A stretch of 64,000 nucleotides of DNA from Enterococcus sp. BWB1-3 (GTDB lineage Bacteria; Bacillota; Bacilli; Lactobacillales; Enterococcaceae): NCBI RefSeq assembly GCF_016745275.1, contig NZ_JADOEP010000019.1, positions 1 through 64,000 of the forward strand. The letters run 5' to 3'. Positions 1-7,428 of this stretch are shown here, in pieces (the stretch's first letter is position 1; each line of letters opens with the position of its first letter). The position numbers were made by a program, and so were the translations under genes. The notes beneath the pieces are model-generated. The model did no database searches. It was not told where the DNA came from and saw nothing but the letters and a program-made list of their open reading frames with translations.

Positions 1-1
1 A

Positions 2-538
2 GACCTGATGCGAAAGTACGGGGATGAGTTTTCGGAAATGTTGGGGAAATATAGTGAGGAAATGCTGGAGCTGGCAGGTATCCCATCGAGTTATCTTGAT
101 GATGCAGCCAGATATGGCGATGATTTAGCGATAAGCGCCAGCAAGCATGGGGATGAAGCGGCAAGTGCTGGTAAGAAAGCCAGTGGGGCTGAAACAACTG
201 CTAAAGACTTATCTCAATTTGAAAATCTAAAAGGAGAGTATGCTTCTAAAGAAATACCTAATGCTGACAGAATTGGTAGTGGATTGAAAGATGACCCCAG
301 CCATAGAGCTGCAAGTTTCATAACAGAAGAACAACTTGCAAAAGGAAGAGTTACGAGTTTTACTGGTAGCGATAATAAATCTTACTCTATACTTCAAACA
401 AATGGAGATTTTAATGGACTAGATGGCATATATGAATATATTTTAGATCCAACGGGAAAAATAACTCATCAAAGATTTATTGAAGGTGGCAAAATAACAG
501 GTTTTCCAAATCAAAAAGTTCCTAAAGGAGGATATTAA
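2..538 (+). CDS. C-terminal part of a polymorphic toxin (5' end outside the window)
   Basis: The reading frame is open from base 2, so the Met at 8 is probably internal and the gene starts upstream of the window. Residues 1-57 are a charged Gly/Asp/Ala-rich linker typical of the region ahead of a variable toxin tip. The motif KKASGA (bases 173-190) then marks a junction, and a compact variable domain follows to a Gly-Tyr end. That domain has conserved-looking pieces (DDPSHRAASF, GIYEYILDP, THQRFIEGG) that suggest a nuclease-type tip, but I do not recognise the family and no catalytic residue can be named. The next gene starts 2 bases after the stop, as expected for a toxin-immunity pair. The same junction recurs at 3467. 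The N-terminal secretion domain (LXG or other) is not visible. Confidence 0.7.
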   Translation, partial: DLMRKYGDEFSEMLGKYSEEMLELAGIPSSYLDDAARYGDDLAISASKHGDEAASAGKKASGAETTAKDLSQFENLKGEYASKEIPNADRIGSGLKDDPSHRAASFITEEQLAKGRVTSFTGSDNKSYSILQTNGDFNGLDGIYEYILDPTGKITHQRFIEGGKITGFPNQKVPKGGY

Positions 539-540
539 AT

Positions 541-1011
541 TTGAGTGACAAGTATGATTTTTTTAGTTTTTCTCAAACAAAAACTAACTGGAGCTGGCAA
601 GAAATACTATCTGGGATGGAGAACAAAATAATTGACCGAAGTGATGTTATAAATTATGCTACACGTGTTCTTGAGGAAGGCATACTAGGATTTGATTGGG
701 TTTTAAAAATAGCGATAGCTGATGAATATGAAGATATTTTACCATATATTTATGAATTGATTAATTTAGAAGATAGTGAAGAAGATAGCATGATACAAGA
801 TAAATGGAGATACTTCATTTTGAAAGAATTATATGCTAAAAAATCTAATTATGAAGATTTTAACGAAAAAGTTGAAGAAATCTATGCTGATTTTGATTAT
901 CCAGAAGACATGGCTGGATTTATTGGATATATGCCTTCAGTAGATGGAAAAAGTATGGAAGAATCTTGGCAAGAATATTTAACTAATTTTGAGGAAAAAT
1001 TTGAAAACTAA
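541..1011 (+). CDS. Probable immunity protein (DUF2247-like)
   Basis: A 156-residue acidic, soluble protein with no signal peptide or membrane segment. It starts at TTG, with a good ribosome binding site (aaaggagg, about 525-532), two bases after the toxin stop. The early part (W-x-x-I-L-x-G, then I-x-x-x-D-V-I-N-Y-A) and the late tract F-I-G-Y-M-P resemble DUF2247-type immunity proteins, though I cannot run a profile search. Position, tight coupling and acidity support a role in neutralising the toxin tip encoded just before it. An unrelated small acidic protein cannot be ruled out. Confidence 0.6.
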   Translation: MSDKYDFFSFSQTKTNWSWQEILSGMENKIIDRSDVINYATRVLEEGILGFDWVLKIAIADEYEDILPYIYELINLEDSEEDSMIQDKWRYFILKELYAKKSNYEDFNEKVEEIYADFDYPEDMAGFIGYMPSVDGKSMEESWQEYLTNFEEKFEN

Positions 1012-1017
1012 ATAAAA

Positions 1018-1060
1018 AAGGCACTCTATCGCTCGACGGGAATCGAGAAAATAGAGCCTT
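1018..1060 (+). terminator. Hairpin after the toxin/immunity pair
   Basis: Arms aaggc(a)ctctat (1018-1029) and atagagcctt (1051-1060) pair around an inner ctcga/tcgag stem. A clear T-run is missing, so it may be a weak terminator or an RNA-stabilising hairpin. Confidence 0.4.
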
Positions 1061-1202
1061 GACTAGTAAGAAATATGCTCACTAATCAAGTTGCCAATAG
1101 CAAACAAAAGCTAGCTGCATTTATTGTACAAAACTTCAAAGGACTTTTCTAGTCTTTTCGACTGTTTATTTGAAGTACAATCAGTTAAGTTGTAGACTAT
1201 TG

Positions 1203-1243
1203 AAACGGTATTAGTGAGAAAACGACCACTGATACCGTTTTTT
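1203..1243 (+). terminator. Rho-independent terminator-like hairpin
   Basis: Arms AAACGGTATTAGTG (1203-1216) and CACTGATACCGTTT (1227-1240) pair 13 of 14, followed by a T-run. It lies between the toxin pair and the decayed small gene. Confidence 0.6.
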
Positions 1244-1272
1244 CGTGTATCAAAAATTAAAGGAGTGAAAAA

Positions 1273-1551
1273 ATGATTCAAACAGAAAATAAGCAACCAA
1301 TCAAAGAAATCAGTCATCAAGATATTTACGCACTTTGTGATGTATAGGAACAACTTCAATCATGGCAAGAAGTATTACCTGTGCTAGAAAAGTTTTTCGA
1401 GGATGAAAATAGACCCGTCAACAAACAACAAATTGCTAGAAAATACTATGCCTGTTCACAAGTCTTTATGTTGTTTTATTTGGATTTTAGCCAAACCATG
1501 CAAAGAATGGAAAAGCAGTTATTAGAGTTGCGAAGTAAGAAAAAGGTCTAG
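1273..1551 (+). pseudogene. Decayed small gene, copy 1 (internal stop)
   Basis: A ribosome binding site (aaggagtg) precedes ATG 1273. The frame reads MIQTENKQ..., meets an in-frame TAG at 1345-1347, and continues open to TAG 1549-1551. Read through the stop, it contains SHQDIYALCD, RPVNKQQIARKYYA and a C-terminal helical tract. The same protein family recurs, also broken, at 47386-47693 on the other strand (THQDIYTLYD, RPVNKQQLAK). The function is unknown. Both copies sit in mobile DNA, which suggests a plasmid, phage or conjugative-element accessory gene of about 90 residues. Confidence 0.65.
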
Positions 1552-1656
1552 AGGTTTTAAAAGTCTATTTTGCTAGATTCTGAGGGTAAAGAAAGAAGAA
1601 TTTAGAAGAATATATTTTAATGTTAAAGCAAACGATAGGCATGCTAGGCTAAAAAA

Positions 1657-1780
1657 GCTCGAGGAACTAGCCAAAGTATTAGCTATTTTGTGAGTTCCTC
1701 GGGCACTAATAAATGGACATGCCCGCTAATACAAGTCAATGGCGATGAAATCGACGAAGTGAACCATTTACTTGTATTAG
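1657..1780. repeat. Two nested inverted repeats
   Basis: First pair: gctcgaggaact (1657-1668) and agttcctcgggc (1693-1704). Second pair: CTAATACAAGTCAATGG (1726-1742) and CCATTTACTTGTATTAG (1764-1780), 16 of 17 matching. The second lies just past the stop of the minus-strand regulator and could end its transcript, although no clear T-run follows. It could also be a structured remnant of a mobile element. Confidence 0.5.
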
Positions 1781-1784
1781 AGTG

Positions 1785-2492
1785 TTATTCAGTTGGTGGC
1801 GTATATTTTTTCATAATCTGTTTGGCAGAATAATAGTTGTACAGCTCTAACAACTCATTGAAGCTAAATCGTTCAAATTCTTTCAGCAGAATATTTTTAG
1901 CTTGTTCGTCATTCGTAAGGATTTTCGTGTAATAGGTATCAGTGTCAACGTTGTATTCTTCTATATTGATGTGTTCACCTTGATTTTTTGTTTCAATAGC
2001 AGCCTGTATAACATACTGGCTATACTGGAGGAATTGCTCCAATTCAACCTCTAAAAGGGATTTTGTGATAAGGTCATTTTCCATTAACTCGTCACTAGAA
2101 ACAGAAAGTGTTTCTGCTATTTTTTCTAACAAATTTGGAGAAGGTCGCTGACTACTATCCTCAAGTCCAGATAGTTGAGTGACAGAGATCCCTATTTTTG
2201 AAGCGAGTTCATCAAGAGATAACTGTTCTTCGTTTCTTAAGCGTTTTAGATTTCGTGCAAAAGGCAGTTGACTATTAAAGTCATCAGTTTCGTCGTTGCT
2301 GTAAAGTTCATTAGCGGAAACATTCAATGCTTGCATAATCTTTTCAAGGGTTTCAGATTTAGGATTTACGTGTCCTTTTTCAATTTTTAAAAGACTCTGT
2401 GGTGTGATACCAACAGCTTTGGCAAGGGATTTTTGAGAAATTTTTTTCTTTTTGCGAATAATGACGATATTTTCCCCGATATGATTGGACAT
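1785..2492 (-). CDS. XRE/Cro-CI regulator with two HTH domains
   Basis: A 235-residue protein with two tandem HTH_3 domains, about residues 5-62 (SQKSLAKAVGITPQSLLKIEKG) and 77-137 (SLDELASKIGISVTQLSGLED). A helical C-terminal part of about 90 residues follows, without a peptidase motif. The double HTH suggests binding to paired operator sites. Upstream, a strong outward promoter (2571-2599) points away from the gene, the usual layout of a mobile-element repressor facing a lytic or transfer operon. Here that operon is replaced by an IS110 remnant. AT-rich palindromic stretches in 2505-2545 are candidate operators. The regulated function is lost or unknown. Confidence 0.75.
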   Translation of the reverse strand: MSNHIGENIVIIRKKKKISQKSLAKAVGITPQSLLKIEKGHVNPKSETLEKIMQALNVSANELYSNDETDDFNSQLPFARNLKRLRNEEQLSLDELASKIGISVTQLSGLEDSSQRPSPNLLEKIAETLSVSSDELMENDLITKSLLEVELEQFLQYSQYVIQAAIETKNQGEHINIEEYNVDTDTYYTKILTNDEQAKNILLKEFERFSFNELLELYNYYSAKQIMKKYTPPTE

Positions 2493-2570
2493 GATGTCAC
2501 CTCGATTAGTATTTTAATTAATAAGGTTAATTCTAACATAAATAAAATTAAATTAAAAGATAATATTCTG

Positions 2571-2599
2571 TTGACTTATATTTGTTTTTAGGTTAATAT
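2571..2599 (+). promoter_or_regulatory. Sigma-A promoter divergent from the XRE gene
   Basis: TTGACT (2571-2576) and TAATAT (2594-2599) with a 17-base spacer. It reads rightwards into the IS110 remnant, with no intact gene behind it. Confidence 0.5.
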
Positions 2600-2609
2600 T
2601 CAAATATCG

Positions 2610-3460
2610 ATAATTGCTCTTTGGGATTGTTTTGGTTGTTTGGTCGTGGTGCCATGCGCGCGACGCCAGCAAGGCAGGAGCGCAAGCAATGAGTGCCAAC
2701 GACCAAAGCCTTCTTTGAGCGGTACCCATCGCCGAGGTATTTGGAAGGGATAACGGTAGAAGAGTTGGCAAGATTCCTGCGAATCCCAAGTCACAATGCC
2801 TGTTCAACGAAACGAGCGAAACAGATCCTTGGTTTAGTGGCAGAAGAGGCGACGAAAGAGCGAGACTACCAATTTGCTCGAGATACGATTATCAAGAGTA
2901 TTACAAGGCAAATCAGAGCGTATCAGCGAGAGATAGCGGAGTTGGAGCAGACAGAGAAACAACTGTATCAAGAACTCGACTATCAGTTAGAAACAATGCC
3001 GGGGATAGATGTCGTTACAGCCTGTGCATTGGTGGCTCATATTGGAGATATCCATCGATTTCCGACTGCGGATAAACTGGCAAATTATGCGGGAGTGGCG
3101 CCGTTGAGATTCAGCTCAGCGGGCAAAGGAAAAGACGTACAGAACAAGTCACAAGGGAATAGAAAGCTATATTCAACGTTGTACTTCCTCGCCATACAAC
3201 AGATTTATATGACGAACAAGAAAGAACCACGAAATCCAGTATTTCGAGCTTATTTCGAGCGGAAAGTATCAGAAGGTAAGACGAAAATACAGGCGTTGCT
3301 TTGTATTATGCGCAAATTAATCAAGATAATTTACAGCATGATGAAGCGAAAAACGGCGTATAATTTACCGAAAATGAAGGAAGAAATTGCGTGTTAAGAA
3401 AAGTGTGCTAAACTGTTGGTATAACAGCATTTTAGCTAATTTTTAACAGAAGTGCTTCCC
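2610..3460 (+). mobile_element. IS110-family insertion sequence, 5'-truncated
   Basis: The limits are approximate. The left part (about 2640-2700) is markedly GC-richer than its surroundings. The right part after the transposase stop has an imperfect inverted repeat (gctaaa...ttttagc, about 3405-3436), as at the subterminal ends of IS1111-like IS110 elements. The right end adjoins an orphan toxin fragment. No complete terminus or target duplication could be assigned. Confidence 0.6.
2693..3397 (+). pseudogene. IS110-family transposase, C-terminal two thirds only
   Basis: The open frame starts at a GTG directly after an in-frame stop and runs 234 residues. It contains the Transposase_20 domain: TMPGIDVVTACALVAHIGDI, then YAGVAPLRFSSAGKGK with the conserved serine region, a QGNRKL motif, and a basic C-terminus. 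The N-terminal DEDD (RuvC-like) catalytic domain of about 150-170 residues is absent, so the enzyme cannot be active. The frame may be unexpressed, or driven by the promoter at 2571. Confidence 0.75.
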
Positions 3461-3466
3461 CGCCCC

Positions 3467-3607
3467 AAGAAAGCCAGTGGGGCTAATGTCAATAAACCTC
3501 CTAGAAACTTAATTGATAATATGGATGAAATTGCTGATGATATTAGGAATATAAACAAAAAATATTCTAGTGGGCTTGAACAGAATAATTCAATAAATTT
3601 TGTATAG
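3467..3607 (+). pseudogene. Orphan toxin-tip fragment with the shared junction
   Basis: The 18 bases at 3467-3484 are identical to 173-190 in the toxin at the window start and encode KKASGA. After it the frame continues with different residues (NVNKPPRNLIDNMDEI...) to TAG 3605-3607. It has no start codon and no following immunity gene. This is what a displaced alternative C-terminal cassette would look like, recombining at the junction. Its left side adjoins the IS110 remnant and its right side the IS3 remnant. Confidence 0.55.
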
Positions 3608-3699
3608 ATTCTTTTGTTTGGATAGTAGTCTTCTAAATAATCTTGGATTAACACCTTCATCTCTATTTTACTTTTATGCTTGTTGGGTTCGATTAATTC

Positions 3700-3870
3700 T
3701 CATTTGATCGATCGATGAAACGATTTGATTCGACGATATTCTGAAACCTATCGGGAAATTATTGGACGAGAGATGTTGTATTCTTCAGATATTCTCTTGG
3801 TAGTTACCTTCTTCTCAAGGAGATCCTGTGAAATCTTTAGTTTAAATTCACGATTATATGTTTTTCTCAA
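3700..3870 (-). pseudogene. IS3-type orfA (HTH) remnant
   Basis: Read on the minus strand from TTG 3870, the frame gives a start like LRKTYNREFKLKI, then RISEEYNISRPIISR. This is the N-terminal HTH of IS3/IS911 orfA transposases. It is broken by an in-frame TAG right after the second helix and ends at 3700. The orfB part is gone. Confidence 0.5.
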
Positions 3871-3940
3871 TAGAGTTCATTCCTTCCGGTAATGTAACTG
3901 ATAGTCAAGAAAAGTGTATCATAGCCCGATTTTTTGACCG

Positions 3941-3970
3941 AGAGTGTAAAATAAACCGTGTAAGTAACCC
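3941..3970. repeat. Possible insertion-sequence terminus
   Basis: The stretch around gagtgtaaaataaaccgtgt resembles the terminal inverted repeats of IS256-like or related elements (gtgtaa motifs). No partner end was found nearby, so it is a tentative remnant. Confidence 0.25.
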
Positions 3971-3992
3971 CTATCCTAGGAATGAGGTTGCT

Positions 3993-4811
3993 TTACAGTT
4001 TTTCTTTCGCATCCTTCCAAAAGAGAGCACTGCTATTTTTGGAAGATAGTTTATCAGTTTGATAAAATTCAACCATATTTTCCCGAAAGCGCAGAGGAAG
4101 GTGACTCATCTGGGTTTTCTTATTTACTCTTTCCTGAATGGTTACTGATTCCAGAAATGCCGTCCATTGTTTCTGAATTGTGCCTTCTTTCGTTTGTGCA
4201 TTGTTAAATTCAGGACAATCTGTATTTTCAATAAATGAAATAGTCCCCTTATCAATTAGAGCCAGCAGTCGATGCGTTGTGTCATAGATCATGATACTTT
4301 CCAACGGGTATCGCTCCGCAAAATGTGGACAGATGTATGGAAGTGAAAAATGTTTGGGTGTTATTTTACTGAAAAGCAGCTCACCTGCATATTCAAAACG
4401 AACAAATCCTGTGTAAAGATGTACTTCACCAAACAGTGATTTTAACCCCTTGTCTATTGCCAGTACAGAAGGATGTCCAATGAAATTTTTTAATGAATCT
4501 CTTGTATCCAAAGCAATTGCCAAAGCTTCTAAAAGATGGAGTTCTTTATTATCCATCGTTGCGTAAAAACCATCGTGAATAAAACGAAAATTTTCAGAGG
4601 TTAAACGCTGCTGCAGTCTGTTGACTATTTTTTCAGCGAGTGTGACATTCGTATCGATCCAATCACTGATAAAAAGACTTTCCATAGCAGTTTCCGGCGT
4701 CAAGATGATTCCTGGAAACTGTTTTTTCCTGAATGCTCGATCTACAATTGTCAGAAATCCTGCGAAGCTGCCATCATATTCCCATGTCGCTGTTGTTCTT
4801 TCAATGGACAT
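3993..4811 (-). CDS. TIGR03915/DUF4130-type putative DNA metabolism protein
   Basis: About 272 residues from ATG 4811, which has a good binding site (aaaggag) and begins MSIERTTATWEYDGSFAG. A longer in-frame start at 4880 lies inside the upstream gene and lacks a site. The opening W-x-Y-D-G-S-F-x-G-F-L matches the TIGR03915 family, which is encoded next to the TIGR03916 radical SAM protein. The N-terminal domain is also found fused to uracil-DNA-glycosylase-like domains in other bacteria. The C-terminus (LPLRFRENMVEF) fits the same family. The gene overlaps the radical SAM gene by 11 bases, so the two are translated together. The biochemical role is unproven; DNA repair or modification is inferred from partner and SOS control. 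Confidence 0.8.
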   Translation of the reverse strand: MSIERTTATWEYDGSFAGFLTIVDRAFRKKQFPGIILTPETAMESLFISDWIDTNVTLAEKIVNRLQQRLTSENFRFIHDGFYATMDNKELHLLEALAIALDTRDSLKNFIGHPSVLAIDKGLKSLFGEVHLYTGFVRFEYAGELLFSKITPKHFSLPYICPHFAERYPLESIMIYDTTHRLLALIDKGTISFIENTDCPEFNNAQTKEGTIQKQWTAFLESVTIQERVNKKTQMSHLPLRFRENMVEFYQTDKLSSKNSSALFWKDAKEKL

Positions 4812-6114
4812 ACAGAAGCTCCTTTTCTTTGGTATGATGAAACTTTTCAGCATCGAATAGAGAAAGCTGTTCATGGTCACTTTGCGTATTTGCCTGTTTC
4901 AATGCTTTGTACTGACGAGTAGAAACGAGCGAAGCAATGATCCATTCGGGTTCTTTGATTAATCCATCCATAATGGTACCGTTACAGCTTACAAAATACT
5001 TGGCGCGTTTGACAACTACCCCTAATTTCTTTAAGTCGGTTAAATGAAGGCGATAGTATTTTCTTGCTTTTACGATATTTTGTGCACTTTTAGGACCAAT
5101 GCCCGGAATTCGCAGTAATACGTCATAACTGGCAGACTGCACATCCACTGGAAAACGATCATAATTTTGAACTGCCCAGTTGGCTTTTGGATCTAAATAT
5201 AAATTGAAATTTGGCTTTTCAGGAGACAGAATTTCATCTGCAGTAAAGCTGTAAAAACGCATCAGCCAGTCAGCCTGATAGAGCCTGTGCTCTCTTAATA
5301 AGGGCGGATCAGTAGTTATTGCCGGCAAAAGGCTATCCTGATTTACCGGGATATACGCTGAATAATACACACGCTTCAGTTCGTATTTATGATATAAATT
5401 TTCTGCAATTTTAACAATGGTACGGTCTGTCTCAGGTGAGGCGCCAATAATCATCTGGGTTGACTGCCCGCCAGGAACAAATGCAGGGCTGTGTCTCACA
5501 GCTGGCAACGCTGCCAGTTCCTTCTTTTTCTGAGTAATCTGCTTCATAGGCTTGTATAGCGCATAGGGATCTTTGTCCGGTGCGAGAAGCTTCAAGCTTT
5601 CTCTTGAGGGCAGTTCCACATTCACACTCATTCGATCTGCCAGATAACCTAATTCTTCGATTAATGCCTCATCTGCACCTGGAATTGCTTTTACGTGAAT
5701 ATATCCTTTAAAACCTTTTTCATGGCGAAGAATTTTCAATGTCTTTATTAAAAGTTCGGAAGTGTAATCAACATTTTTAATAATTGCCGAGCTTAAAAAA
5801 AGTCCTTCAATATAATTTCTCATGTAAAAATCCATCGTTAAATCTGCTACTTCCTGAGGTGTGAACATTGCCCGCGGAATTTGATTGGACTTGCGGTTAA
5901 TGCAGTAATGGCAGTCAAAAATACAGGCATTTGTAAATAGAAGCTTCAATAAGGAGACACAACGGCCATCACTGGTAAAAGAATGGCAGATTCCGGCAGC
6001 TGCTGTGCTTCCCACTGTTCCTGTTCGTGTATTTTCAGTGACACCGCTGCTGGCACAAGATACATCGTATTTCGCGGATTCTGCTAAAATTTCTATTTTT
6101 CTGGTGAGATCCAT
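4801..6114 (-). CDS. Putative DNA modification/repair radical SAM protein (TIGR03916 type)
   Basis: A 437-residue protein. C64-x3-C68-x2-C71 binds the 4Fe-4S cluster that cleaves S-adenosylmethionine. Additional N-terminal cysteines (C20, C43, C52) are seen. A helix-hairpin-helix DNA-binding motif (LLRIPGIGPKSAQNIVKARK) lies near residues 333-352. The combination of radical SAM core and HhH, plus the TIGR03915 partner downstream, identifies the family. The start ATG has a strong aaaggagg site. The promoter carries a LexA-type box, so expression is probably induced by DNA damage. The substrate is not known; a role like spore photoproduct lyase is possible but not shown. Confidence 0.85.
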   Translation of the reverse strand: MDLTRKIEILAESAKYDVSCASSGVTENTRTGTVGSTAAAGICHSFTSDGRCVSLLKLLFTNACIFDCHYCINRKSNQIPRAMFTPQEVADLTMDFYMRNYIEGLFLSSAIIKNVDYTSELLIKTLKILRHEKGFKGYIHVKAIPGADEALIEELGYLADRMSVNVELPSRESLKLLAPDKDPYALYKPMKQITQKKKELAALPAVRHSPAFVPGGQSTQMIIGASPETDRTIVKIAENLYHKYELKRVYYSAYIPVNQDSLLPAITTDPPLLREHRLYQADWLMRFYSFTADEILSPEKPNFNLYLDPKANWAVQNYDRFPVDVQSASYDVLLRIPGIGPKSAQNIVKARKYYRLHLTDLKKLGVVVKRAKYFVSCNGTIMDGLIKEPEWIIASLVSTRQYKALKQANTQSDHEQLSLFDAEKFHHTKEKELLYVH

Positions 6115-6132
6115 AATTAATGCCTCCTTTAT

Positions 6133-6146
6133 CGAACGTACGTTCT
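6133..6146 (-). promoter_or_regulatory. LexA/DinR SOS box
   Basis: CGAACGTACGTTCT matches the Gram-positive consensus CGAACRNRYGTTYG at 13 of 14 positions. On the minus strand it starts 1 base after the -10 hexamer, so LexA would cover the transcription start of the radical SAM operon. Confidence 0.8.
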
Positions 6147-6147
6147 T

Positions 6148-6176
6148 GTTTTAACAAGAGATGTATTCAATGTCAA
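6148..6176 (-). promoter_or_regulatory. Promoter of the radical SAM operon
   Basis: On the minus strand, TTGACA (6176-6171) and TAAAAC (6153-6148) with a 17-base spacer, directly upstream of the SOS box. Confidence 0.65.
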
Positions 6177-6233
6177 AGAGTAAATCAGACAAAATATTTG
6201 TTGACTTGACGAAGCAGTGATAAAATAAGGTTG

Positions 6234-6248
6234 CTTACTAAAAGTAAG
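6234..6248. promoter_or_regulatory. Palindromic operator candidate before the hydrolase
   Basis: CTTACT-aaa-AGTAAG is a perfect 6-bp inverted repeat just downstream of a likely -10 (TAAAAT, 6221-6226). The form resembles operators of small winged-helix repressors such as HxlR or MarR types. No such regulator is adjacent. Confidence 0.4.
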
Positions 6249-6282
6249 TTTTTGTGTTTTAAATTAAAGGAGGTTGATATAA

Positions 6283-6879
6283 ATGAAGTATCTTTTTGAA
6301 AAAGGAACCGGTCGAAAGTTTATTTTGCTCCATGGAACAGGCGGAGATGAGTATTCAATGGTGGATATTGCACAGCACCTTGATCCACAGAGCACAATAT
6401 TGTCTTTTCGCGGTGAAATTAATGAAAATGGAATGAATCGTTTTTTTAAGAGAAATGGACTGAATCAGTTTGATATTCCAAGCTTAGAAAAGGAAACAGA
6501 TCATCTGTTGGAACAGATTACAGCAATCAGCGATGAGCAGGGAATTAATATGGATGAGTGGATTATTTTGGGCTATTCTAATGGAGCAAATATAGCTGGG
6601 CATCTTTTTTTAGAAAGACAGACAGAACTAAATAAGGCGATTCTGCTCCATCCAATGTCCCTGGGAGTGGATTCCAGAACAGAACCATTAAAAGATAAAA
6701 AAGTTTTTCTTTCCTATGGAGAGGAAGATCCAATTGTGTCTTTAGATGCTTTTAAAACACTGGAAAATCAGCTCGGAACGAGAGGGACTCAAATAACTGA
6801 AGCCCATACAGAAGCCGGGCACCAGATTACTGTAAAGGAACTGGAACAAGTAAAGAAATGGCTTGCAGATCTTGAATGA
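6283..6879 (+). CDS. Alpha/beta hydrolase, MhqD/YodD-like carboxylesterase
   Basis: A 198-residue cytoplasmic hydrolase. HGTGGDE near residue 17 forms the oxyanion region. G-Y-S-N-G (Ser near 97) is the nucleophile elbow, and the EEDPIV Asp and AGHQIT His complete the triad. Length and motifs match the small phospholipase/carboxylesterase family that includes B. subtilis MhqD, a quinone-stress hydrolase. It starts at ATG after an aaaggagg site. It is a single gene with its own promoter and a palindromic operator candidate at 6234. The substrate is unknown. Confidence 0.8.
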   Translation: MKYLFEKGTGRKFILLHGTGGDEYSMVDIAQHLDPQSTILSFRGEINENGMNRFFKRNGLNQFDIPSLEKETDHLLEQITAISDEQGINMDEWIILGYSNGANIAGHLFLERQTELNKAILLHPMSLGVDSRTEPLKDKKVFLSYGEEDPIVSLDAFKTLENQLGTRGTQITEAHTEAGHQITVKELEQVKKWLADLE

Positions 6880-6959
6880 GCGGATTATTTGTGGCAAATT
6901 TTTAGGGATGTTATGCTGTTAATGTAAATAAAATTATATTTTATGGGAGGTTTTCAATT

Positions 6960-7178
6960 ATGGCAGATTTAAATGGACGTATAAACGATGCAAAGGACAA
7001 AGTTGAAGGGAAAGGAAAAGAAGCAGAAGGGAAACTCCAAAGCGGTTTGGCCGATGTAAAAAGTAAAGTCCGTGATGCTGCGGATGATGTCAAAGAAGGT
7101 GCCGAATCATTTGGCGACAAAATCAAAGAAGGTTTTGAGGATATTAAGGAAAAATTCTCTAAACATGATGACAAATAG
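6960..7178 (+). CDS. CsbD-like stress protein
   Basis: A 72-residue, highly charged protein without cysteine or tryptophan, made of Lys/Asp/Glu-rich amphipathic helices ([16 protein letters not shown]). This is the signature of the CsbD family, general-stress proteins of unknown mechanism. A good site (gggagg) precedes the ATG and a terminator follows at 7237. It is a single-gene transcript. Confidence 0.75.
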   Translation: MADLNGRINDAKDKVEGKGKEAEGKLQSGLADVKSKVRDAADDVKEGAESFGDKIKEGFEDIKEKFSKHDDK

Positions 7179-7236
7179 TTAAATAGTAAATAGCGAGTAT
7201 CAGTTGTATAAAACTGTAACTTCTCATTATATTTTG

Positions 7237-7274
7237 AAAGAACTGCGGCAAATGAAAGCTGGGGTTCTTTTTTT
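7237..7274 (+). terminator. Terminator after the CsbD-like gene
   Basis: AAAGAAC (7237-7243) pairs with GTTCTTT (7264-7270), followed by a T-run. Confidence 0.65.
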
Positions 7275-7428
7275 GAATGTTCAAAAGGTGGATAATGTAT
7301 TCTTGAAAAATTAAAAAAATGAACTTTACTTTTATATTAAGGTTATCCTAAAAATTAAATAAGCTAGACTGTAAAATAGGCCTATGGTAGAATGTAGGCA
7401 ACAGTAACTGAAAAAAAGAGGGATGAAA

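Noticed and set aside
2553-2807. Minus-strand open frames over the IS110 left part
   Set aside because: They exist because the patch is GC-rich. They read against the transposase frame, have no ribosome binding site and resemble nothing.
3436-3660. Minus-strand 74-codon frame (MKVLIQDYLEDYYP...)
   Set aside because: It runs antisense through the orphan toxin tip and the IS110 end. The start is between two remnants, so it is probably chance, though its first 20 residues could belong to another decayed element gene.
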